NCBI GenBank assembly: GCA_004524595.1
Contig: SDOA01000161.1
Span: forward strand, 1-7,726
Source: Candidatus Thorarchaeota archaeon
Lineage (GTDB): Archaea > Asgardarchaeota > Thorarchaeia > Thorarchaeales > Thorarchaeaceae
Length of the DNA stretch: 7,726 bases
Direction of reading: 5' to 3'
Shown: one piece after another, positions 1-5,334 of the stretch
How positions within the stretch are numbered: the stretch's first letter is position 1
Layout: every line of letters begins with the position of its first letter
Notes under the pieces: model-generated
Told to the model about the DNA's origin: nothing
The model's input: the letters and a program-made list of their open reading frames with translations, nothing else
Database searches by the model: none
Translations under genes and position numbers: made by a program

Positions 1-201
1 AAAGTAACCAAAGGCTCCTGAACCCTTTGCGTGGGGTTGACGTTCTGCTATTCGCTCTCTGTTGAAATTTGCCATCTGTTCGATGAGGTATGTATCCTGT
101 AGTAGGATTGGTCCATCAGGTCCAACGGTTAGCGAAAACTCGTCACTGGATACTGGGATTCCAGCATCATCTGTTGTGGGCTTACGGCTCTCTTTTTTCA
201 T
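1..201 (-). CDS. Monofunctional haem catalase, N-terminal fragment (gene continues past left edge)
   Basis: This is the first 67 codons of a haem catalase, which converts hydrogen peroxide to water and oxygen, normally as a cytoplasmic tetramer. The translation shows the family's N-terminal signature in order: [13 protein letters not shown] (residues 24-36), a [13 protein letters not shown] segment (39-51), and [15 protein letters not shown] (53-67). H57 is the expected distal catalytic histidine. The usual RERIPER reads RERIAER here, a small deviation. The ATG at 199-201 is preceded by AAAGGAG with 8 bases of spacing, so the start is secure. The rest, including the haem-ligand tyrosine, lies outside the window. 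The [11 protein letters not shown] wording resembles, from memory, bacterial (actinobacterial-type) catalases, so transfer from bacteria is possible. No second gene is visible in the same transcript within the window. Confidence 0.95.
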   Translation of the reverse strand, partial: MKKESRKPTTDDAGIPVSSDEFSLTVGPDGPILLQDTYLIEQMANFNRERIAERQPHAKGSGAFGYF

Positions 202-209
202 AGATCTCT

Positions 210-216
210 CTCCTTT
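210..216 (-). promoter_or_regulatory. Ribosome binding site of catalase
   Basis: On the minus strand AAAGGAG ends 8 bases before the ATG at 201. It matches the archaeal/bacterial anti-Shine-Dalgarno and fixes the catalase start. It also shows the transcript has a leader, so the promoter must lie further right, in the 250-290 area. Confidence 0.8.
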
Positions 217-251
217 GTTCCTTCACTAATAGATTTGCTCATTTTTCAGCT

Positions 252-291
252 AATATAATGGGTCAAATATAATCTAAACTTGGAATATAAT
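252..291 (-). promoter_or_regulatory. Probable catalase promoter region with three AATATAAT direct copies
   Basis: The octamer AATATAAT occurs on the plus strand at 252-259, 266-273 and 284-291, with start-to-start distances of 14 and 18. Read on the minus strand each copy is ATTATATT, which resembles an archaeal TATA box. The copies at 252-259 or 266-273 would place a transcription start roughly 25 bases downstream, leaving a short leader that holds the Shine-Dalgarno. The repeats could be one TATA box plus operator copies, or chance similarity in AT-rich DNA. Confidence 0.45.
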
Positions 292-481
292 GTATTATTA
301 GTTAAAAACTTAATCAATCTTATACCCGTTATGCCTATTTCATCCTAAATTCTAACAAGGATTCAAGCCTATCATCTGCAAAAGTGTCGACTCGTGAGTG
401 TAAGGTCTAATTACTCAATTGTCACTTTGGAAAACATCAGTTGAGCTCGTACCTACTAACAGTTCTTTCTTAGTATGATTA

Positions 482-505
482 TGATGGTTGAATATTCAAC
501 TATCA
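482..505. repeat. 24-base near-perfect palindrome downstream of the hydrolase
   Basis: The core GTTGAATATTCAAC (487-500 less the first base, i.e. 487/488 to 500) is a perfect 14-base palindrome. The symmetry extends to TGATGGTTGAAT / ATTCAACTATCA, 12 bases per arm with a single mismatched position (G against A) and no spacer. It begins 8 bases beyond the hydrolase stop codon. With no loop it suits a dimeric DNA-binding protein better than an RNA hairpin. No T-run follows on the minus strand, so a classical intrinsic terminator is unlikely. Confidence 0.6.
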
Positions 506-513
506 ATGCTGCA

Positions 514-2280
514 CTAGACCAGTTGGAACATACTTACTACAATGACTGCGAAGAGAAATGAGTTAAATAGAGCTGGACTGAGATTACTTCTTGTTATGCC
601 ACCGATTATCACAGCATTCAAGACAGTGATTCCAAGTAGCACGGCAAAGGGCAACATGAGTAGAGCAATGAACATGATGAATCCAAGATTAAACATTGCT
701 AGAAAGGCAGCATAGAGTATGGCAATGATTATCAAGAATCCTAGAAGGCGGCTGACTAGTGCTTTTGTAATCCTTTTCGTGAAGTCTGTCAGGTCGGTCC
801 ATTTTGTACTAATTCCTACTGATGCATTTAGCCATAGAGTATCCGCATAGAAGAAAGGAAGCATCAGAAATGCTAGAGCAATCATGTACAGAAATCTGAA
901 GGCGAAAGCTCCACTATCTACTGCAAAGGTGAGAATGAGTGGATTATCCAATATCACTCTTGATATCATTGAAAATCCTAGAATCCAAATCAGCGGCAGA
1001 AGCGCAACTAGGAATGCCCTGTAAAGACCCTTGAAGAAAGGGTTTCTACCTGAATGAAGCTCTGGAGTCAATAATAGTACTTTTTCTCTTCCAAGTACCC
1101 TTCTTGATAGAAAGAAGACAACCAGTCCCGTCAAGATTGAGATCAGTGAGAGTGAAGTCCCGAAAGACACAGGTATGAGAGTAAGTCCTGTAAACTCAAA
1201 GACGAAACCCATCAACATGAGTAGTAAGAATAGGATTGATGTGACTAGTCCCATTATCAGACTGTATCTCATTGCAGCTCGATTATCAAGTGGCTCAGCT
1301 AATCCCTCAATCTGTTCTGGTTTCAATCTTGTTGGCAATAAAGAATATGAGATAATGGTAATCACGAAAATTGAGAAGACAAACGAGGCTGATGCAAAGA
1401 GGTCGAAGAGAGAGATATACTGGTAAATGTGTTGGGATGGATTGAGCATTGACTGTTCAACATATGAAACTCCCTGAAGCGACCTAGCTAGCCAATCTAC
1501 GCACTGCGTTACAATCTTTGAATCTGACATCTCGAAAAGGTGGTTTGTAGAGCTGAAGACAAGCTTTCTTGCAGTGCCATCCATGAAGTTGCCATAAATT
1601 GCTTCAGGATATGGATCGTTTAACCCTGTAGCAATTTTGAGAGTATCTAATGCTGCTTGTGGTGATACAAGCTCATCATAGAAACCAGATGCAATCATCA
1701 GATTATAGGGAGTTGATTCATTGAGTGGTAATGAGAGCCCACCAAATTGATTACCAATTCCTCCTCCTATGATGATTGTCGAGAAGGGTTTCACTGTGAC
1801 ATTATTGAAGAGCAATGACATTCCTGCACCAAGAGAGTGCCCTAGGACACCATAGAGCGTATCGTCTGTATCTGGGTCATTTAGCTGGACATATCTTACT
1901 GCATCATACGCATCCATGACCGCCTCAAAGAATGTATCAAAACCAAATCGTTCTGATGACCTCCCATGACCCGCGATGTCCACTGAGACCACGGTGAAAT
2001 TTCTTCGTGCGAGTTCTATATTGAATGCGTCCATCATTGCTCCAGAACTCGATATTCCATGAATGGTGAGGACTGCAGGACGAGGTTGACCATATGTGTT
2101 CACTACTGGTGTATAGGTTCTGAAACTGACAACTCGTCCATTACTCCTCAAGATATCCTGCTTTTCTATCGCAATCTCACCAAAGGCTCTGCGTGTGTAC
2201 CAACTAGCAGATAATGATAATGTCAAGACGATTAACAGGATAAGAACTGCCAAGTACCTACGACGTATCAACCTCGTCAC
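514..2280 (-). CDS. Membrane-anchored alpha/beta hydrolase with C-terminal polytopic membrane domain
   Basis: This 588-residue protein has three parts. Residues 8-27 form an N-terminal membrane anchor after an Arg-rich start (RLIRRR). Residues about 36-268 are an alpha/beta-hydrolase domain: oxyanion HG at 74-75, GHGRSS at 104-109, nucleophile elbow GHSLG with S149, probable acid D202 (GFYDELVS), and catalytic H247 (STNHLFE). Residues about 292-588 hold roughly eight hydrophobic segments (near 294-313, 338-362, 370-393, 418-440, 455-477, 508-530, 532-560, 570-587). By the positive-inside rule the hydrolase domain probably faces outside the cell. The full triad suggests an active esterase, lipase or peptidase; the substrate cannot be read. 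The start is GTG at 2278-2280: an in-frame TGA lies seven codons upstream and the next ATG is residue 82. It has no good Shine-Dalgarno and lies 29 bases after the PRC-barrel gene, so it is probably co-transcribed. Confidence 0.85.
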   Translation of the reverse strand: MTRLIRRRYLAVLILLIVLTLSLSASWYTRRAFGEIAIEKQDILRSNGRVVSFRTYTPVVNTYGQPRPAVLTIHGISSSGAMMDAFNIELARRNFTVVSVDIAGHGRSSERFGFDTFFEAVMDAYDAVRYVQLNDPDTDDTLYGVLGHSLGAGMSLLFNNVTVKPFSTIIIGGGIGNQFGGLSLPLNESTPYNLMIASGFYDELVSPQAALDTLKIATGLNDPYPEAIYGNFMDGTARKLVFSSTNHLFEMSDSKIVTQCVDWLARSLQGVSYVEQSMLNPSQHIYQYISLFDLFASASFVFSIFVITIISYSLLPTRLKPEQIEGLAEPLDNRAAMRYSLIMGLVTSILFLLLMLMGFVFEFTGLTLIPVSFGTSLSLISILTGLVVFFLSRRVLGREKVLLLTPELHSGRNPFFKGLYRAFLVALLPLIWILGFSMISRVILDNPLILTFAVDSGAFAFRFLYMIALAFLMLPFFYADTLWLNASVGISTKWTDLTDFTKRITKALVSRLLGFLIIIAILYAAFLAMFNLGFIMFIALLMLPFAVLLGITVLNAVIIGGITRSNLSPALFNSFLFAVIVVSMFQLV

Positions 2281-2309
2281 TTCCCAATTATGAATGGCTC
2301 AATTTGTAT

Positions 2310-2975
2310 CTAAAAGGGTCTCTGTGTGAATAGCCGAACCTTTGTTACTTGTCTTGTCACTTCTCTTGTTTCTTTTGCTCTAATCGACTTTGCGGATTTC
2401 ATAGCATCTTCCATGGTTGTTTCAAGGTCGTCTTTGGATACGTTAAGATGTATTTCGTTAGTAATTGACGAAATTGTGTGACCCGGAACAATGATATCGA
2501 CATCTGCCTTGAATCCAATCGCTTCAAGCTTTTCTTCAATGAATCCCCCACCAACAATCATCGAAACTGTTCCATCAATGTCAAAATCGATATCTAGCGC
2601 GTGGCCTATCTTCTGACCATCTTTATCGATGATATCCATCTTTTGCAATGTGGAATATTTAATGTCATGTTCTGGTATTGCATCTTCGTCGAGAGTAGTC
2701 TTAAGATGTTCCAGTGTTGTTTCAAGGTGAACATGATCATCAATTCTATCAATAATTGATTCGTCAAACACTGGGTCTCTATCAGGTTTTACATGGAGTG
2801 ACTCCATCAACTCTTCCCATCGCGAACCACTAAGAATGAATTTGGAGAGTTTCAGTTCTCTGTCAAAACTGAATGTAAGGTCTCCAATCTTACCAACGCT
2901 ATTACCTTTTGAATCAAGTACTTCAGTCTTCATGAGTTCTTTGCAGCAAATGGACCTTTCAGCTTTCATTGACAT
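2310..2975 (-). CDS. Tandem PRC-barrel domain protein
   Basis: This soluble protein of about 221 residues is built from two copies of a PRC-barrel-like unit. Copy one is residues about 9-92 (VLDSKGNSVGKIGDLTFSFD at 19-38); copy two is about 107-188 (DIIDKDGQKIGHALDIDFDID at 114-134). Both end with matching segments (HVHLETTLEHLKTTL and EIHLNVSKDDLETTM), which supports an internal duplication. A basic, polar tail follows (about 193-221). PRC-barrels are small beta domains found in photosynthetic reaction centre H subunit, the RNA-processing factor RimM and archaeal division-associated CdpB proteins, where they mediate protein contacts. That family knowledge suggests an adaptor, not an enzyme. 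There is no signal peptide or membrane helix. GGAGG lies 4 bases before the ATG at 2975 and 10 before the ATG at 2969, so the true start may be residue 3. It is the first gene of a likely operon with the membrane hydrolase. Confidence 0.8.
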   Translation of the reverse strand: MSMKAERSICCKELMKTEVLDSKGNSVGKIGDLTFSFDRELKLSKFILSGSRWEELMESLHVKPDRDPVFDESIIDRIDDHVHLETTLEHLKTTLDEDAIPEHDIKYSTLQKMDIIDKDGQKIGHALDIDFDIDGTVSMIVGGGFIEEKLEAIGFKADVDIIVPGHTISSITNEIHLNVSKDDLETTMEDAMKSAKSIRAKETREVTRQVTKVRLFTQRPF

Positions 2976-2979
2976 CCAT

Positions 2980-2984
2980 CCTCC
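2980..2984 (-). promoter_or_regulatory. Ribosome binding site of the PRC-barrel gene
   Basis: On the minus strand GGAGG is directly followed by ATGGATGTCAATG, giving three possible ATGs. The first (2977-2979) is out of the coding frame and adjoins the site. The other two, at 2975 and 2969, are in frame with spacing of 4 and 10. Initiation at 2975 or 2969 cannot be separated by eye. Confidence 0.7.
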
Positions 2985-2994
2985 AAAAAACTAC

Positions 2995-3022
2995 AGCTCT
3001 TCTATGAATTAAGCTCTTCTAT
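2995..3022. repeat. 11-base direct repeat in divergent promoter region
   Basis: AGCTCTTCTAT occurs at 2995-3005 and again, identically, at 3012-3022, with a 17-base period. On the minus strand it reads ATAGAAGAGCT twice, with TAATTC between. The pair lies 20-47 bases upstream of the PRC-barrel ATG, where its promoter elements should be, so it is a candidate operator for the PRC-barrel/hydrolase operon. It could also be a small slippage duplication. Confidence 0.55.
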
Positions 3023-3095
3023 CTGTATTTGGTGCCAACTCCGATTTCTGTCACAATGCGATAGAATCTAACATTTCATGGTCTTGAGGAACAGA

Positions 3096-3106
3096 TTTGT
3101 ATATTT
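3096..3106 (+). promoter_or_regulatory. Candidate TATA box of the radical SAM gene
   Basis: TTTGTATATTT lies about 40 bases upstream of the GTG at 3143 in an otherwise mixed sequence. A start of transcription about 25 bases downstream would leave a leader of only some 15 bases. That agrees with the absence of a Shine-Dalgarno before 3143. Confidence 0.4.
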
Positions 3107-3142
3107 CTAAGCATTCTAATACCCAGCTAAAGCTAATCCGAT

Positions 3143-4297
3143 GTGACAATATTGAGTAGATTCCTTGGTTTCGAGGTCGGGCCAATTCGACCTCCCAGTG
3201 AGGCAAAAAGCTTGCTAATCCGTGTTACCCGTAACTGCCAATGGAATCGGTGTGCTTTCTGTCCTGTCTATAAGAATCGGAAATTTTCTGTCAGGTCTAT
3301 TGATGAGGTCATATCAGATATAGATCTATTAAGTAAGCATGTAGCAGAACTTCGCGCAACATTTGATACACTTGCTATGCCCTCTACAGACACTCTTTGG
3401 TCACTTGCTAGAGAAGTTGATCCAAAGGAATTACCTGCATTTGATTATGCTCTCAAATGGTTCACAGATGGGATGCAGTCTGTTTTTCTGCAAGATGCAG
3501 ATTCACTGGTTGCTGGTCCTGAAAGCCTAGAGAAGATACTTACTCATCTACGTGAGCAATTTCCATGGATCGAACGTGTAACCTCCTACTCTCGATCTAG
3601 TACTATCTTGAAAGTTGGCGAAAAAGGATTAATCAAACTCAAAGCTGCAGGTTTAGATAGAATCCATGTCGGATTGGAGTCAGGGTCTAATGCTGTCCTT
3701 CGATTAGTAAAGAAAGGCGCGACACAGGATATGCATATCCGTGCTGGTGTGATGGTTAAGAGAGTAGGTTTTGAACTATCAGAATATGTCATGCCGGGTC
3801 TGGGAGGGAAAAAACATTCTGAAACACATGCCAAAGAAACTGCAGAAGCATTAAATCAGATTGATGCTGATTTCATCCGTCTCAGACCTTTAGCCATTAC
3901 CTCTCGAGCACCTTTATCTCTTGAACTTGAAAACGGAAATTTCCAGAAACTGAATGATGTCGAGATGGCTCAGGAACTCAAGATCTTCATTGAAGAATTA
4001 GACGGGATTTCAAGTATGATTCTTAGTGATCACATCCTAAATCTCTTTGCTGATCTGGAAGGGAAATTGCCTGAGGAAAAAGGACGAATGCTCTCCATTA
4101 TCAATTCTTTCTTAGATATGGATTCCGAACAAAGACTTCTCTTCAGACTTGGTAGACGAATAGGTCTTTTTCAGAGTCTAGATGATATGAAAGATCAACA
4201 GATACTAGATAGAGTTCACAAAATTGCCACAAATCAAGATATAAACGAGAAGAATATTGACACTGTTATTGACCGATTGATGGAGCAGTTTATCTGA
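3143..4297 (+). CDS. Radical SAM protein of uncharacterised family (CX4CX2C)
   Basis: This 384-residue cytoplasmic protein is a radical SAM enzyme, expected to bind a [4Fe-4S] cluster and S-adenosylmethionine. The cluster motif is C32-x4-C37-x2-C40 (RNCQWNRCAFC), followed by YKNRKFSVRSIDEVISDI (43-60). Later come VFLQDADSL (114-122), the SAM-contacting GLESGS (177-182) and PGLGG (218-222). The CX4CX2C spacing differs from the usual CX3CX2C, but, from memory, it recurs in a group of uncharacterised proteins often labelled coproporphyrinogen-oxidase-like. The helical C terminus (about 275-384, with LPEEKGRMLSIINSFLDMDS and RRIGLFQSLDDM) also fits that group. The reaction is unknown; nothing here shows haem synthesis. 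The start is GTG at 3143; an ATG two bases earlier runs straight into TGA. There is no Shine-Dalgarno. It is divergent from the PRC-barrel operon, with 167 bases between. Confidence 0.88.
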   Translation: MTILSRFLGFEVGPIRPPSEAKSLLIRVTRNCQWNRCAFCPVYKNRKFSVRSIDEVISDIDLLSKHVAELRATFDTLAMPSTDTLWSLAREVDPKELPAFDYALKWFTDGMQSVFLQDADSLVAGPESLEKILTHLREQFPWIERVTSYSRSSTILKVGEKGLIKLKAAGLDRIHVGLESGSNAVLRLVKKGATQDMHIRAGVMVKRVGFELSEYVMPGLGGKKHSETHAKETAEALNQIDADFIRLRPLAITSRAPLSLELENGNFQKLNDVEMAQELKIFIEELDGISSMILSDHILNLFADLEGKLPEEKGRMLSIINSFLDMDSEQRLLFRLGRRIGLFQSLDDMKDQQILDRVHKIATNQDINEKNIDTVIDRLMEQFI

Positions 4298-4347
4298 TAC
4301 TACTACTTCATTTGATTCATTTTACTATGTTGCTTCTATGGTTCTTC

Positions 4348-4355
4348 TTATTTAT
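4348..4355 (+). promoter_or_regulatory. Candidate TATA box of the DJ-1-family gene
   Basis: TTATTTAT lies about 30 bases before the ATG at 4384. A transcription start about 25 bases downstream would fall almost on the ATG, giving a leaderless or nearly leaderless mRNA. This fits the lack of a Shine-Dalgarno and suggests the gene need not depend on the radical SAM transcript 86 bases upstream. Confidence 0.4.
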
Positions 4356-4383
4356 GCCTTAGACTCCCTTGGTTTGAAGACTG

Positions 4384-4935
4384 ATGAAGACATACGTGTT
4401 CCTTTATGATAAGTTCGCAGATTTTGAGATTGCACCACTCCTACTGTTCCTGAGAGAGAAGACAGACATTGTGACATTCTCGTTTGAGACGGGTATCCAG
4501 AAGAGCGAGGAGCAATTGAAGGTAGTTGTTGACAAGTCGCTGAATGAAGTCAATCCTGATGATGTAGACCTGCTAATCATACCGGGTGGCAATCCAGAAC
4601 CATATAGGAACCGGATCGACCTTCACCATTTCTTAAAGAAGTTGCATAGTAGAGGAACCACAATAGCTGCTATCTGTGGTGGACCTGGATTTCTGGCACA
4701 TGCAGGGCTTCTCAAAGGTCTACGAATAGCTCATGGCTATGCTCCTGAGGACGCATTTCAAGTATTTGCAGAAAGTATCATTACTGATGACGACGTTGTT
4801 ACGGAAGGCAACATCATAACAGCTAGAGGACAGGCTTTTGCGGAGTTTGCTGTAGCTGTTTATCAGAAGCTTGGATTCTTTGAGAATGAAGACGAGTTCA
4901 AGAGTTCGTTAGATTGGTTAAAGAATAAGAGATAG
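4384..4935 (+). CDS. DJ-1/PfpI (class I glutamine amidotransferase-like) family protein
   Basis: At 183 residues this is the normal length for a single-domain DJ-1/PfpI protein. Visible family marks are the conserved acid in FADFEIA (E15), the IIPGG turn (65-69), the nucleophile elbow AAICGGPGFLAHAG (95-108) with C98, a histidine at H117 (RIAHGY) where the family often has one, and ITARGQAFAEFA (145-156). C98 is followed by Gly and not His, unlike the Cys-His pair of the PfpI protease, so proteolysis is unlikely. It groups better with the DJ-1/ThiJ branch, for which glyoxalase-like, deglycase or redox-protective roles have been proposed, some disputed. No signal peptide is seen. It lies 86 bases after the radical SAM gene on the same strand and may have its own promoter. 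Redox or carbonyl protection is an inference. Confidence 0.88.
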   Translation: MKTYVFLYDKFADFEIAPLLLFLREKTDIVTFSFETGIQKSEEQLKVVVDKSLNEVNPDDVDLLIIPGGNPEPYRNRIDLHHFLKKLHSRGTTIAAICGGPGFLAHAGLLKGLRIAHGYAPEDAFQVFAESIITDDDVVTEGNIITARGQAFAEFAVAVYQKLGFFENEDEFKSSLDWLKNKR

Positions 4936-4960
4936 CCTTTATCTACTGACAAAGAGAGTG

Positions 4961-4970
4961 TCTTCTTTTC
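4961..4970 (+). terminator. Possible T-rich terminator after the DJ-1-family gene
   Basis: TCTTCTTTTC begins 25 bases after the stop codon, without a stem. Archaeal terminators are often simple T-rich tracts on the coding strand. The tract is short and interrupted, so this is weak. Confidence 0.25.
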
Positions 4971-4980
4971 AAATTTGTAG

Positions 4981-4994
4981 CTGTATCAATACAG
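4981..4994. promoter_or_regulatory. 14-base palindrome, possible operator upstream of the winged-helix gene
   Basis: CTGTATCAATACAG is two perfect 6-base arms (CTGTAT / ATACAG) around a two-base centre. It sits 9 bases upstream of the TTTAAAT element at 5004-5010, the best TATA candidate for the winged-helix gene. That position suits a dimeric regulator, perhaps the gene's own product. It could also be a hairpin in the tail of the DJ-1-family transcript. Confidence 0.45.
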
Positions 4995-5003
4995 TAACGC
5001 AAG

Positions 5004-5010
5004 TTTAAAT
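5004..5010 (+). promoter_or_regulatory. Candidate TATA box of the winged-helix gene
   Basis: TTTAAAT would place transcription start near 5034 and give a leader of about 20 bases that includes the GGTGAT ribosome site. A stronger-looking TATA string at 5030-5040 is too close: it would start transcription beyond the ATG. Confidence 0.4.
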
Positions 5011-5042
5011 CACAATTTCTTGAATTATTTATCTATATAATT

Positions 5043-5048
5043 GGTGAT
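5043..5048 (+). promoter_or_regulatory. Ribosome binding site of the winged-helix gene
   Basis: GGTGAT, a full match to the archaeal 16S rRNA 3' end, lies 5 bases before the ATG at 5054 and 8 before the second ATG at 5057. It supports a start at one of these and not at the internal methionine 13. Confidence 0.75.
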
Positions 5049-5053
5049 TAGAA

Positions 5054-5299
5054 ATGATGGTTAGTAAGGAGCTTGAATACGAGTCAAAAATGCATCGTCT
5101 GACAAAGAGTCAGATGATCGTCTTGTCCGTCTTACGTGAAACTGGTAAGGATGGCGTTACTCCCAAAGAACTTATAGATAATGTATCCTTTGCTCCAAGA
5201 ACAGTTCGTTATGCTCTACGGAAACTTCTCAAGAAAAGTCTGATTAAACGATATCCCTGTCTAGAGGATATGCGTCAATGGATATATGTTCCAAAATAA
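5054..5299 (+). CDS. Small winged-helix DNA-binding protein
   Basis: This 81-residue basic protein is essentially a single winged helix-turn-helix domain. Helix one is about residues 17-30 (TKSQMIVLSVLRET), helix two about 36-43 (TPKELIDN), the recognition helix about 47-60 (APRTVRYALRKLLK), and the beta wing runs from SLIKRYPC to QWIYVPK (62-81). The arrangement is that of archaeal MarR/ArsR-like regulators. There is no effector domain or metal-binding cysteine pair (one Cys, C69), so it probably acts as a simple repressor or dimeric DNA binder. The start is set by GGTGAT. The palindrome at 4981-4994 may be its own operator; this is an inference. It is convergent with the TrmB-MEDS gene, with 35 bases between their stop codons and no clear terminator in that gap. 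Confidence 0.82.
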   Translation: MMVSKELEYESKMHRLTKSQMIVLSVLRETGKDGVTPKELIDNVSFAPRTVRYALRKLLKKSLIKRYPCLEDMRQWIYVPK

Positions 5300-5334
5300 A
5301 TCTACGAGTGGTTGTTGAATCATCGGAACTTCCA

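Larger units (their letters stand above)
202..513. other. 312-base gap between catalase start and hydrolase stop
   Basis: This AT-rich gap contains no convincing gene. It holds the catalase leader and probable promoter on its left and a 24-base palindrome on its right. In the middle is a weaker inverted repeat, CTCAATTG at 414-421 with CAGTTGAG at 438-445. Read on the plus strand this forms an 8-pair stem with one U-G pair and a 16-base loop. Bases 292-410 show nothing I recognise: no tRNA-like arms and no ribosome site followed by an open frame. Confidence 0.5.

Noticed and set aside
1175..1426. Plus-strand open frame of 83 codons
   Set aside because: Antisense to the membrane part of the hydrolase, no ribosome site, and its translation shows no domain; the minus frame is clearly the coding one.
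3141..3146. ATG at 3141 as start of the radical SAM gene
   Set aside because: It is out of frame and is followed at once by TGA; the GTG at 3143 opens the real frame.
3586..3834. Minus-strand open frame of 82 codons
   Set aside because: Lies wholly opposite the radical SAM gene, over its GLESGS and GLGG motifs.
4404..4592. Minus-strand open frame of 62 codons
   Set aside because: Antisense to the start of the DJ-1-family gene with Ser-rich shadow-like composition.
5030..5040. Strong-looking TATA string just before the winged-helix gene
   Set aside because: Transcription about 25 bases downstream would begin beyond the ATG and exclude the good GGTGAT ribosome site; the TTTAAAT at 5004-5010 fits better.
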